Notes: generated by a model from the letters alone, not told the origin. Positions 50,374 through 59,592 are shown, counted from the first letter of the stretch. The stretch: DNA of 64,000 bases from Symbiodinium natans (GCA_905221605.1 CAJNDS010001035.1:757634-821633), one strand, 5' to 3'. A program made the numbers and translations.

Positions 50374-51265
50374 GATATTCTTGCAAGGCAGTCTTTGTGG
50401 ACATTCTTTTCACCTGCCAAAGACTGGGAGCAAAGTCGAAAGATTCGATATCGATTCTCAGCATGGGCGCGCGCGCTGTGAAACCTGCAGACCCAGACAA
50501 GGTCGCTGCTTCTTTCTGCTGCTCAAGCACAAAGTCTCGTGATAGCGATCCTTGTGCACTGGTGATTCCTCGCTTTACGCAGGGAATCCCTCGATGTTGT
50601 GATATACAGAGGCTGACAGAGGACTTGCTTCACGATGTGTGGTGGGCCTACACAGTGCGCTGGGCGCTTGACATGTGTTGGAGGCGAGAGTGTGGATAAG
50701 ACCTGCTGGCCCCGAATCCGTCCACTGGCTCTCAAGTCTTGGTTTCATTCTTCTACGCTTCCCCCTATACACCTGGACTTTGCGGAGGGCGTTTTTCCCT
50801 GAGTGCGAATTGTTTACAGGTGGCTGATTTTCGCTCAGTCCTGCATGGGCGCGGTCTTCGCTTGTGGAGCACACTGGTACTGACCAGGAGGCATGGTCGA
50901 TGACCATCATGTGGGACGTGGGCCCTGCAGGCTGTGCCCGCTGCAGTGCGCACCGGGTGCGTGCCAGCTGTGGATTGTGCTTCTTCCCTTGGTCAGTTGG
51001 CTCTTTCTTGAATTCCTTGTCGCACTCGCCAAGCTACAACGGTTATGCATGCCAAAGAGGCAGCTGGGTGCCACATGTTTTGCGCAGTTGGGTTTGTCAT
51101 GCCTGCCACGGGAGCTGCCTTGCTCGTTTGCAATGCCAGCTGAGAAATCCTGACTGCGTGAAGCTCTAGCGTTCTCTGAGCAGACAAAATCTGGTTCGCC
51201 CATGCTTCCTCCTGTGAATGTCAGCGTCCTGCAACTGAAGAGGAGCTTGAGAAGGCATATTGCAA
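50374..51265. mobile_element. Candidate non-autonomous DNA element, long copy
   Basis: Begins ATATTCTTGCAAGGCAGTC and ends GGCATATTGCAAGAAT, so 10-bp termini ATTCTTGCAA and TTGCAAGAAT are exact inverted repeats. The left 190 bp and right 105 bp recur in the next copy. The inside (50,560-51,160) is unique DNA; frames on both strands (for example 50,893-51,153 plus, a hydrophobic VLLPLVSWLFLEFLVAL stretch) are not recognisable as a transposase. Flanks GAGGGGAT and GAAGGGAT could be an 8-bp target duplication with one mismatch. Confidence 0.5.
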
Positions 51266-51274
51266 GAATGAAGG

Positions 51275-51681
51275 GATATTCTTGCAAGGCAGTCTTTGTG
51301 GCTGTTCTTTCACCTGCCAAAGACTGGGAGCAAAGTCGAAAGATTCGATATCGATTCTCAGCATGGGTGCACACGCAGGGAAGCCTGCAGACCCAGACAA
51401 GGTCGCCGCTGCGTTCTGCTGCTCAAGCACAAAGTCTCGTGATAGCGATCCTTGTGCACAAGCTTTCGCAACCCCACCTAGGCTACGCGCCCTCCCTAGT
51501 TTAGCGTACCCGGGGGGCGACAAAGCGCGTGGGTGTCCAAAATGAAGCTCTAACTTACAAATCTGCCCGCAGGCGTTCTGAGCAGACCAAATCTGGACTG
51601 CGTGTTCCCGCGCGCTTCCTTCTGTGAATGTCAGCGTCCTGCAACTGAAGAGGAGCTTGAGAAGGCATATTGCAAGAATTA
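51275..51681. mobile_element. Candidate non-autonomous DNA element, short tandem copy
   Basis: Has the same left 190 bp (about 90% identical) and the same right 105 bp as the long copy, with about 480 bp of the inside missing. It looks like an internally deleted derivative directly adjoining its parent. It is followed by TAAGG and then unique DNA to 52,000 without a supported gene. Confidence 0.5.
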
Positions 51682-52267
51682 AGGTTTAGTGTTCACGCGC
51701 TGCCTTTTTCCATGGCTGGGCAACAGATGCTTTTCAGTACGACTCTGAAGACAATGTCAAACAAACACGGCAAGTACAAGCTTGTCTTTAGGTACTCTGT
51801 ACATACATGAAGATGTTGACATGAACTCTGGCTCTAAGGGGTTTACTCCGTAGCCTTCCCCTAGCAGCAGCAAACATAAAACTATACACTGCGCAGCCTC
51901 GCACCTCACACCTTGGGATGTCACAGCCTTGAATTTTTTCAACACTCCTCCTTGGTGTGGTCGCCAGACCTTCGCGCGCACTGCGCTCTGTAGCAATGTG
52001 TAGGGTTTGAGGTTTGGGGTTTGAGCTTAAAGGCTTAACCGTTTAACCCTTAGGGTGAGCCCCCAAGCCCAAGCTCCACACGCAGATATGTGGCTTCAGT
52101 ATGGAACCCGAGAGCGATATGTCCGGCACGCGGTTTAGATTCAAGGCCCTGTTGCGTTTGAGGGCGCCCTGAAGCCCATTGTTTCACCAGCCGTGTCAGC
52201 TAGACCCTCTAAGCCTTGTTGAGTTGCCCTGAACTTCACACCTGCCCCAATGTCGAAGCCTCCTGAG

Positions 52268-52332
52268 GATGCTGTGCAACCTCGCAGTGGATGCAGACCT
52301 CGAAGCATGCGGAATCAATCCAGTGGAGCTCT
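52268..52332 (+). CDS. Exon-like island with L-C-N-L and A-C-G-I-N-P
   Basis: CCTCCTGAG precedes M-L-C-N-L-A-V-D-A-D-L-E-A-C-G-I-N-P-V-E, followed by CTCT and GTAAGC, a consensus-like donor. It aligns with the 35,043 island (L-C-T-F and A-C-G-I-N-P). This is one of the clearest exon candidates. Confidence 0.45.
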
Positions 52333-52436
52333 GTAAGCAGGGAATTTGGGGGGGGGGGGGGAATGAGGGAATCCGGTACGGTCTAGAACCTGAACCCTCA
52401 ACTCCAGCGAAACGCCGCTGTGCTCATATTCATGTT

Positions 52437-52520
52437 GGGATGTTGCGTCCTTAATAGGGAGGAAACATAGGGGTGTACTAGAATCCTTATTAAGGACTGT
52501 TTGTACAAGGGGAACATCCC
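52437..52520. repeat. Foldback/MITE family M1, copy 6
   Basis: GGGATGTTGCGTCCTTAATA, ATCCTTATTAAGGACTGTTT and AAGGGGAACATCCC. Confidence 0.7.
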
Positions 52521-52560
52521 AGTATTCATGGTCATTTCAGGAATATTCCCAGCTTCAATG

Positions 52561-52635
52561 CTATCTAGGGGTCGGAAGAACCACTAATAATAGTCCCGTA
52601 TGGTCCCTGTATAATTATCCTAGAATCACCCCCCA
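52561..52635. repeat. Small dispersed element, family M3, copy 2
   Basis: CTAGGGGTCGGAA, TGGTCCCTGTATA and CTAGAATCACCCCCC match the 17,567 copy in order. Confidence 0.5.
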
Positions 52636-52667
52636 AAAGTCAGGATTCAAACTCTTATTACCTTCAC

Positions 52668-52733
52668 CTTAAACCCTAAACCCGCAACCCCAAGCCCCAA
52701 ACCCCAAACCCTAAACCCTAAACCCTAAACCCT
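52668..52733. repeat. CCCTAAA/CCCCAAA array
   Basis: Nine units. Confidence 0.9.
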
Positions 52734-52778
52734 ATTGCCAACCCGAAAGCCTGCAAGCCCTCGACGCCCAAACTGTAG

Positions 52779-52840
52779 GACAGCATGATCTACTGCACGC
52801 AGGGAGGTGGCGACCGTGCCCGGGCACAGCCAAGGGTACA
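52779..52840 (+). CDS. Exon-like island with I-Y-C
   Basis: AAACTGTAG precedes D-S-M-I-Y-C-T-Q-G-G-G-D-R-A-R-A-Q. It resembles the [VI]-Y-C-A cores at 44,489 and 60,216 (DNA CATGATCTACTGCAC). The end is unclear. Confidence 0.3.
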
Positions 52841-53348
52841 AGCTGCAGGGGCAGGGGGGTTTTGCGGGGCTCCAGTGCTTGCTTGGCCCTCCATTGTTTT
52901 TTTTGGAGTTTGGGGTTTCGGGTTTAGGGTTTAGGGCTTGAAGCTGTGCACATGTAGGGTGTAGAAGTGTCTAGGGGTTTGGGGGGGTTTGGGGTTTAGC
53001 GGCTCGGGGTCGTTTTCTGGGTTTTGGAGCGAGAAGAGCTTTGAACTAAACAAGGAACGAAAGAGCGACAAAAAGGAGAATGACGGAATGAAAGAAAGAC
53101 GTAACGAAAGAAAGAGATGGACAGAGCAGAGAGAGGACATAGTGAGACAAGGTCCGCAAATGAGTGTTGTGTGGGTGCACGTATGTTTCAGAAAACTGCG
53201 CATGAAATGAAGCATCATGACACATGCCCTGTTCCCAACACCGGATTCTTAACATTCCTACTCGCAGCTCAATGACTTATGGGACGGTGGCCGAGTCTCA
53301 AAGTTTCCTGGGCTCAGGGTACTGATTAACCAATGACAGCCTCGTTGT

Positions 53349-53470
53349 GAACCCTAAACCCTAAACCCTAAACCCTAAACCCTAAACCCTAAACCCTAAA
53401 CTCTAAACCCTAAACCCTAAACCCTAAACCCTAAACCCTAAACCCTAAACCCTAAACCCTAAACCCTAAA
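53349..53470. repeat. Long clean CCCTAAA array
   Basis: About 17 units with one CTCTAAA. Confidence 0.96.
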
Positions 53471-53612
53471 GTTTAGGATAACCCACTTCTAAGCCTTTGA
53501 AAAGCGCCCGAGTAGTATCGTTACAAGCACAGTTGGAAGTACAGTTATAATTGGTTAAGCACCCGGCCATGAACCTCCAAGTACCCTAAACTTTAGGGTT
53601 TAGGGTTTAGGG

Positions 53613-53695
53613 TTCAGCAGCTCCGGGTCGAGCAATCTCTAGTAGAGCAACTGTTTGGGCTCTCGAAAAAACCCACCCACCCAGAGAATCCCAAC
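53613..53695. repeat. Dispersed element family M5, copy 4 (subfamily b)
   Basis: TTCAGCAGCTCCGGGTCGAG, CAATCTCTAG and ACCCACCCACCCAGAGAATC. Nearly identical to 57,132-57,215, and again directly after TTTAGGG units. Confidence 0.75.
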
Positions 53696-54090
53696 GCGTG
53701 TGGGCCAGGACAAGGCCAGACCCTTGAGTGCCCAACAGGGCCGGTCGATTTGGACAAGGCCAGACCCGCGAGTGCCGAACAGGGCCGGTCGATTTGGAAG
53801 GGCCAAGAGTGCCCAACAGGGCCGGTCGATTTGGAAGGGCCAAGGCCAAGGCCAAGGCCGTGCGCCCGCAGGCCAGGACAAAACCAGACCCGCGAGTGTT
53901 CAACAGGGCCGGTCGATCTGGAAGGGCCGAGGCCGAGGCCAAGGCCGCGCGCGCGCGGGCCAGGACCAGGCCAGACTGCCCAACAGGGCCGGTCGATCTG
54001 GAAGGGCCAAGGCCAAGGCCAAGGCCGCGCGCGCGTGGGCCAGGACAAGGCCAGACCCTTGAGTGCCCAACAGGGCCGGTCGATTTGCTG
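53696..54090. repeat. Minisatellite CCCAACAGGGCCGGTCGAT / GGAAGGGCCAAGGCCAAGG
   Basis: Six copies of AACAGGGCCGGTCGAT separated by 35-110 bp of GGCCAAGGCC and CGCGCGGGCCAGGAC. Because there are few TA-containing words, all three plus frames and the minus frames are open; none has independent support as a gene. Copy number and open frames follow from the repeat. Confidence 0.88.
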
Positions 54091-54126
54091 ACTATAGGGT
54101 TTAAAGATATATAGGTAAGAGAGGTT

Positions 54127-54301
54127 TCGGGTTTAGGGTTTAGGGTTTAGGGTTTAGGGTTCACAACGAGATAACGTTCGAAGATCCCCAGGGCAGTTGA
54201 TGCGCATTACCTGCCCGACTGATGGAAGCGACTCGGCTGGGTGCAAAATGCAGTTTAGGGTTTAGGGTTTAGGGTCTAGGGTTTAGGGTTTAGGGTTTAG
54301 T
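54127..54301. repeat. Two TTTAGGG arrays with an 85-bp spacer
   Basis: Units at 54,127-54,162 and 54,253-54,301. Confidence 0.9.
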
Positions 54302-54828
54302 GCAAGCTGGTGGGTGCCCGCCCACTGAGCCCCCCACTGAATTCTCAAGATTCGGGAAGTTAGGCCTACACAGGGTTCGTGGGGGCTCAGGGTTCGGGAT
54401 ATAGGGTTTAGGGTTCAGGGTTTAGGGGAAGCCCAACGACCGGAGGGGTATTCAGGTCCCCTAAACCTAGCAGGGGCCCTGAATCTTATTCCTCTATGGC
54501 CGATATATACCGCATATAGTCCCCAACCTACTAACTAATAAACCCCTAAATATCTCCCAAGATCCCTTTTTTGGGTCCCTCCTATAGTCCCTTGAGAGAA
54601 TGGGCTTAGGTTTGCGGGTGAACCCTTTAAAGGGACAGTATTAACAGAGTCCCCCTGCCCATAAGTACGGGGGATAGAGGGTATCTGAGGGGGAGCTTGG
54701 GGGCGTTCTAGGAATATATTAGAGTTCGTGTTTCATCAGCACTGAGTATGTCAGACTCAAACGGATAGCACTCTAATCTTCTGCCCTGAAAACCTTTTAG
54801 CTACAGAATCCACGTCCTCTTGTCTCAG

Positions 54829-54913
54829 GCGCGGGCACGGTCTGTTACCTGGGCCGTTTCAACAACGTCAACGCGGGCAACTTCCGCATCTCGGCTTCGG
54901 CGGCCGGCTTTGG
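54829..54913 (+). CDS. Exon-like island with G-T-V-C-Y-L-G-R-F-N-N-V-N
   Basis: CCTCTTGTCTCAG precedes A-G-T-V-C-Y-L-G-R-F-N-N-V-N-A-G-N-F-R-I, then S-A-S-A-A-G-F-G. It is high-quality protein-like sequence with a strong acceptor-like tract. The right edge runs into G-rich DNA. No family named. Confidence 0.42.
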
Positions 54914-55137
54914 GGGGGTTTGGGTACTCAGGGCCCTACACCCTAAACTCCAATCAGCCCTCAACAGTCTAAACCCTACCTTAAACCCTAGACCCTAGAC
55001 CCGAAACCCTAGACCCGAGACCCAATAAGCTCTAACCCCTGCAACGCTCAACCCCTCCTAAGCACGGTCTTGCCTTCGAAAGACGGGCCCAAAATGAGCT
55101 GAGGAGGGCAGCCTGAGAAGGTTTGTGTGGGGTTAAG

Positions 55138-55240
55138 GGTTTAGGGTTTAGGGTTTAGGGCTTAGGGTTTAGGGTTTAGGGTTTAGGGCTTAGGGCTTAG
55201 GGTTTAGGGTTTAGGGCTCTGGGTTTAGGGTTTAGGGGTT
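55138..55240. repeat. TTTAGGG array with CTTAGGG variants
   Basis: About 14 units. Confidence 0.92.
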
Positions 55241-55384
55241 TGCCTTTTCAGCAGGATTTAGAGTGTAGGGTTAGGGACGCCGAACGCGCATTTCTAGCTT
55301 GGCACTTCGGGTTAGGTTCTCGGGCTTAGGGGCGAGGGTCTCCGGTGTTGGGGGTTTAGGGTTTAGGGTTTTAGAGATCGGTAG

Positions 55385-55560
55385 GGTAATCCCTAATCCC
55401 TAAACCGTAAACCCTAAACCCTAGACCCTAAACCCTAAAACCTGAACCCTCAACCCTAAACCCTCAACCCTAAACCCCAAACCCCAAACCCCAAACCCCA
55501 AACCCCAAACCCCAAACCCCAAACCCTAAACCCTAAACCCTAAACCCTAAGCCCTAAAGC
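55385..55560. repeat. CCCTAAA, CCCCAAA, CCCTAAA array
   Basis: A homogenised CCCCAAA block (about eight units, 55,470-55,525) lies inside CCCTAAA. Confidence 0.94.
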
Positions 55561-55776
55561 CAAGCAAAACACAAAAAATGAACTTACCAAATCAAAACAC
55601 AAAAGGGCAGAAATAGAAGCAAAGAGGGCTGGTACTCAGGGCTCCCCCAATGGCCATTCACACCCTAAACCCTAGTGTTTAGGGTTTAGAGTTTAGGGTT
55701 TAGGGTTTAGGGTTAAGGAGTTATCCTAAACCCTTTGCAACTCCTGCTTTTCTGGAGAAGGGGTTGAGACTCCCAA

Positions 55777-55837
55777 GGCAGCAACGGAGACTACGTAGCG
55801 TCGCGCCCCGGCGCCACCGAAATCTGGATTCTGCCAG
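55777..55837 (+). CDS. Exon-like island with donor-like GTGGGT
   Basis: After CCCAAG, one frame reads S-N-G-D-Y-V-A-S-R-P-G-A-T-E-I-W-I-L-P, followed by CCAG and GTGGGT. The same CCAG/GTGGG end closes the island at 61,533. Confidence 0.38.
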
Positions 55838-55854
55838 GTGGGTCTTACCCGCTA

Positions 55855-55925
55855 GACCCTAAACCCTAAACCCTAAACCGCCTAAACCCTAAACCCTCGA
55901 CCCTCAACCCTAAACCCTAAACCGC
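55855..55925. repeat. CCCTAAA array
   Basis: Ten units with CCGCCTAAA variants, then poly-C. Confidence 0.9.
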
Positions 55926-56057
55926 TCCCCCCCCCCCCCAAAGAAAAATCTCAGTCTTGGGCACTTGAAGGTTCATGGTACTTGTTAACCAACGATATCT
56001 GTCCTTCTAACTGTACTGATCATAAACCATATTAGGGCCCTTAAGAATTAAATTCCC

Positions 56058-56195
56058 AAGGGTCCATGTACCTAATTATTACGCTTGGGCCCCAAATGCC
56101 TTGTATAGCAAATACTTTACGGCCCAAGCATTCCCTAAACACCCAACATCTGCCCAACGGGAGTTCATCCTCCCTGTTTAGGTACATGGACCCTT
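56058..56195. repeat. Foldback element M10 with perfect 18-bp termini
   Basis: AAGGGTCCATGTACCTAA (56,058-56,075) and its exact reverse complement (56,178-56,195). The inner TTGGGCC and GGCCCAA also pair. One copy only; no coding. Confidence 0.75.
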
Positions 56196-56380
56196 ATAGG
56201 GGTAGCTTAGCTGCACCTTCTTTGTGCCCAAGTTGCCCAACAAAACGAGAAATGCAGGGTGGCGAGCCTCGGCGCCCAGAAAAACCCAAGCTCTAAACGT
56301 GGATGGACGGCAAGCCCTTAATTCTACATGGAGGCGTTGGCAAACCCTAACTAGTCATCCCCAAAGGGAGATCTCCCCCC

Positions 56381-56550
56381 CCCCCCCCCCCCCCCCCCCA
56401 NNNNNNNNNNNNNNNNNNNNNNNNNNNNNNNNNNNNNNNNNNNNNNNNNNNNNNNNNNNNNNNNNNNNNNNNNNNNNNNNNNNNNNNNNNNNNNNNNNNN
56501 CCCACACGCACCCACACGCACCCACACACACACACACACGCACCCACACG

Positions 56551-56581
<31 letters not shown>

Positions 56582-56585
56582 GCGC
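56381..56585. other. Assembly gap (N at 56,401-56,500) flanked by poly-C and CCCACACGCA repeats
   Basis: One hundred N between a C20 tract and a (CCCACACGCA)/(CA)n tract. The round number suggests a placeholder of unknown size. Confidence 0.97.
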
Positions 56586-56674
56586 AAGCATGTCCAAACC
56601 TATGGAGAGCCGCCCCCCAGTAAAGAGTAGGCCACTTTAGGGTTTAGGGATTAGGGTTTCGGACCCTCTCGGCC

Positions 56675-56761
56675 GCAGATGTCGCAAATCTTCCCGGCTT
56701 CACGCCCGCGAACGTGTCATTGGACATCCGATGCTCGCATGGATTCATTTTGGGAACCTAA
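56675..56761 (+). CDS. Exon-like island with D-I-R-C-S-H-G ending in a stop
   Basis: GGCCGCAG marks the start of A-D-V-A-N-L-P-G-F-T-P-A-N-V-S-L-D-I-R-C, then S-H-G-F-I-L-G-T and TAA. The I-[QR]-C-S-H core is shared with 49,342. Another plus frame (56,731-57,018) is also partly protein-like (VDMCLFDPAAGCHNFCEL), so there may be two adjoining exons. Confidence 0.38.
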   Translation, partial: ADVANLPGFTPANVSLDIRCSHGFILGT

Positions 56762-57131
56762 GCCGGTCGGTCAATGCTAGTGTGGACATGTGTTTGTTCG
56801 ACCCCGCTGCAGGATGCCATAATTTCTGCGAGCTTAAACTGCCAAGTACAAGCCCAACAAACAACACCCCTAAACTTGGAACCCGACAACCCTCAATAAG
56901 CCCGCTTCTCCCGAAGCCTTGCATTCCCCCAAACTGCGCAGAACGAAGAACTGCCAACCGCAGGTTGTTTTTGGCTTTACAGTGGTTTAAGGTTAAGGTT
57001 TCAAGGGTTAAGGTTTAGGGCGATTTCTCTGGCTTTGGGAGTTGCTTTAAGCTGACAGGCGAGCCTGAGCATGAGTAATCGCCGGAGCAACGGTTGAGTG
57101 TTCGTTCGGGTTTAGGGTTTAGGGTTTGGGG

Positions 57132-57215
57132 TTCAGCAGCTCCGGGTCGAGCAATCTCTAGTCGAGCCTCTGTTTCGACTCGAGAAAAGAACCCACCCAC
57201 CCAGAGAATCCCAAC
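57132..57215. repeat. Dispersed element family M5, copy 5 (subfamily b)
   Basis: TTCAGCAGCTCCGGGTCGAG and ACCCACCCACCCAGAGAATC as at 53,613, again right after TTTAGGG units. Confidence 0.75.
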
Positions 57216-57269
57216 ATATTCAGAAATAAGAAGTCTATATTTTATCATCAGCAAGCCCTGTCCCTCAAC

Positions 57270-57575
57270 CTCATTTTCTTCATTTTGCTCGCATTCGTTC
57301 TCTTTCTGCTCCTGTTCGTTTTGCTCGTATTCGTTTTCTGTCTGCTCGTATTCATTCTGCTCGTGTTTTTCTCTCTCTGCTCGTATTCATTCTGCTCGAG
57401 TTCGTTCTCTTTCTGCTCGTATTCGTTCTCTCTCTGCTCGTATTCCTGGATTTTTGGTGCTTGCTGATTGCTTACTTTCTGGATTTGTTCGTGTTGCTGG
57501 GGTGCTGATTGCTTACTTTCTGGATGTTTTTCATGCTTGATGGGGTGCTGATTGCTTACTTTCTGGATTTTTTCC
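57270..57575. repeat. Two linked minisatellites: TCTGCTCGTATTCGTTC and GATTGCTTACTTTCTGGAT
   Basis: About twelve copies of TGCTCGTATTC-type units (57,285-57,450), then four copies of TGATTGCTTACTTTCTGGAT (57,463-57,570). The minus strand (57,248-57,832) reads this as 194 codons rich in E-Y-E-Q-R-E-N and K-V-S-N-Q. This could be a real charged coiled-coil protein, but the frame is explained by the repeat alone. Confidence 0.7.
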
Positions 57576-57872
57576 TGCTTGCCGCTCCTGCGACCGCAAG
57601 TTCCCCGGCGACCGTGTCTCTTTTTGGGCTCTTGGACCACCCCACCCTCGTACCGGGCACGAAGGGAAGGGCGATTTGGGGCCGTTGTCACCCTCCCAAA
57701 GAATGCACAGGGGTCAAGAGTAGGATGGGGGCGCATCCATCTGGCTGTGACTTGGCTTGGTGCCTGGTTGGTGGGCGCGATCGGGCACCTCGTGCCCTGC
57801 ATGGCCTGAGCCCACAAGCAGAGGCAGGTCACGGCTGGCTTTGGTTGGCGGGAGGCTTGATACTCAGGATGC

Positions 57873-58008
57873 CCTAAACCCTAAACCCTAGACCCTAGAC
57901 CCTAAACCCTAAACCCTAAACCCTAAACCCTAAACCCTAAACCCTAAACCCTAAACCCTAAACCCTAAACCCTAAACCCTAAACCCTAAACCCTAAACCC
58001 TAAACCCA
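57873..58008. repeat. Long CCCTAAA array
   Basis: About 19 units, nearly perfect after two CCCTAGA. Confidence 0.96.
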
Positions 58009-58009
58009 C

Positions 58010-58231
58010 CAATGTGGCTTTGGCTCTGGATCCCGATGGTCCTTTCCTAAGTTCAAAATCCTCTGCCAAGCGCTGGCTTGGATGTTTCTCTTCAGCACGC
58101 AGCTCTTGCAGAGCATCTGTCAGAAGAGATAGCTGCTTGAACACAGTGGCCCCATGTAGCCCATGCCAGAAATTTGTTAACCTCATGCCTCTTGTACTCG
58201 TACAACCGCATGAATGTGCTTCAGACTGCAA
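58010..58231 (-). CDS. Exon-like frame on the minus strand, helix-rich
   Basis: Minus-strand peptide FWHGLHGATVFKQLSLLTDA, then LQELRAEEKHPSQRLAEDFE, runs into the CCCTAAA array. The heptad-like Leu spacing suggests an amphipathic helix. The plus frame (58,014-58,277) is Ser/Cys-rich and less convincing. This is the only clear minus-strand candidate in the last 30 kb. Confidence 0.35.
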
Positions 58232-58406
58232 TTCGAGCGCTTGCCTCTTTTCGCTACTTCGAGCCTACCCGCCCTAAAACCAGCGTGACATTGCGTCCGG
58301 ATCCCAAATCAACCTAATTTTGTGAACCTCACATTTTCTTGCTCTTCCACACCCCACCCTCGAGCCGTTCAGGATGAGAAAGAACATATGAGGGGAGGGG
58401 GGGGTT

Positions 58407-58490
58407 TAGGGTTTAGGGTTTAGGGTTTAGGGTTTAGGGCGGGGGGGGGGGGGGGGTGGGGGGTGGGAGTGGGGGATGGGAGGGGGAAGG
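58407..58490. repeat. TTTAGGG array followed by a G tract
   Basis: Five clean units, then GGGGGTGGGG to 58,490. Confidence 0.9.
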
Positions 58491-58944
58491 GGCCGTGACC
58501 AGTGGCACGGGACCCAAGCCCAGGTGGCCTGGCGACGAGAGTTTCGCAGCGCCTTGGGGGGGCAAATTGGTTTCCTTCCAAAGTTCTTTCTTGACCTTTG
58601 TGGGGCTTCGATTTTTCGGAGAACAATCAGGTTCTTGAGGAAGCCTCAAGCCCCCAGTTGGGGGGCGTGGTGAGGCTGAATTCGCTGAATTTCAACTTTC
58701 TTCCTCCAACAGCTTCAAGGCTTCGGGTTTGCCCGTGCGATGTTTAGCGGGTATGAACCCTAAGCCCTAGCCCGAGCCCAGGCGGACCACCGGACAAGAC
58801 TTGGTGGTTTCGCGGCACCTGGCTTTCAGTTGTTGCGAAGGGGGCGGCAGGGGGGCAGGGGTAATTTCCGTGTGGGATTCAATGGGTTTCGGGGCGGGAC
58901 ACCCTAAACCCCAAACCCCTGAACCCTAAACCCTAAACCCTCTC

Positions 58945-59225
58945 TGAGGGTGGACATAATTGGCGACAACCCCGATGTCGGAGTTCAAGATTGGACAGTG
59001 TCGTGCTTCGGCGCTAACGCGCCCCGGACAGCGATTTGGTTCCTTCTTGCTCAAGCCTCAACGGTTTTTCATGATCACACCCCCCGACAAGTGGGATATC
59101 AGGCTCCAGACAACCCTAGCATAATGGAAATCGTTCAAGAAATAAACTTCTGGGCCAAAATCCCGGCCGACAAACTTTCCGCCATTCACACCGGCTTTAT
59201 GCTTGTTACCTCAACGTTAGACTGA
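58945..59225 (+). CDS. Exon-like frame, longest island of the last 10 kb
   Basis: V-D-I-I-G-D-N-P-D-V-G-V-Q-D-W-T-V-S-C-F, then GANAPRTAIWFLLAQAS, EIVQEINFWAKI and HTGFMLVTSTLD, stopping at TGA 59,223-59,225. It starts directly after a CCCTAAA array. The first part (D-N-P-D-V and W-T-V-S-C-F-G) reads like a beta-rich extracellular repeat. No family can be named. Confidence 0.42.
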
Positions 59226-59475
59226 TGGAGCGATTGCTGGCGCAACAGCAACTGGAATGAGTCTACAAGGTCAAAAACTGTTAGGCCTCCAATATCAGCA
59301 GGGGCACGCTAGGCCGATTTTCGGTTCTTGCTCAGGCAGCTCTTCGGAGACAGGAATATAAACCCTACCTCATATGTTCTTGTTATACGTGACTTCGGTC
59401 CACGACGTTAACTGCTATCAGGACTTCAGGAAGCCCCCTGACCGGGAGGATGGTGGTTCTTTCGTTGGAGTTGAG

Positions 59476-59592
59476 GGTTTAGGGCGAGTTTAGGGTTTAG
59501 GGTTGAGGGTTGAGGGTTGAAGGTTTAGGGTTGAAGGTTGAGGGTTGAGGGCTGAGGGTTGAGGGGTGTTGGTTTAGGGTTTAGGGTTTAGG
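59476..59592. repeat. TTTAGGG/TTGAGGG array
   Basis: About 16 units; the TTGAGGG variant dominates. Confidence 0.9.

Noticed and set aside
50360-51550. Conserved protein in the duplicated segment (KPADPDKVAA and CCSSTKSRDSDPCA in both copies)
   Set aside because: The two copies differ by a one-base indel that shifts the frame, and changes are not biased to third positions, so the identity is explained by recent duplication.
53607-54114. Overlapping frames of 80-144 codons on both strands
   Set aside because: All come from one GC-rich minisatellite lacking stop codons.
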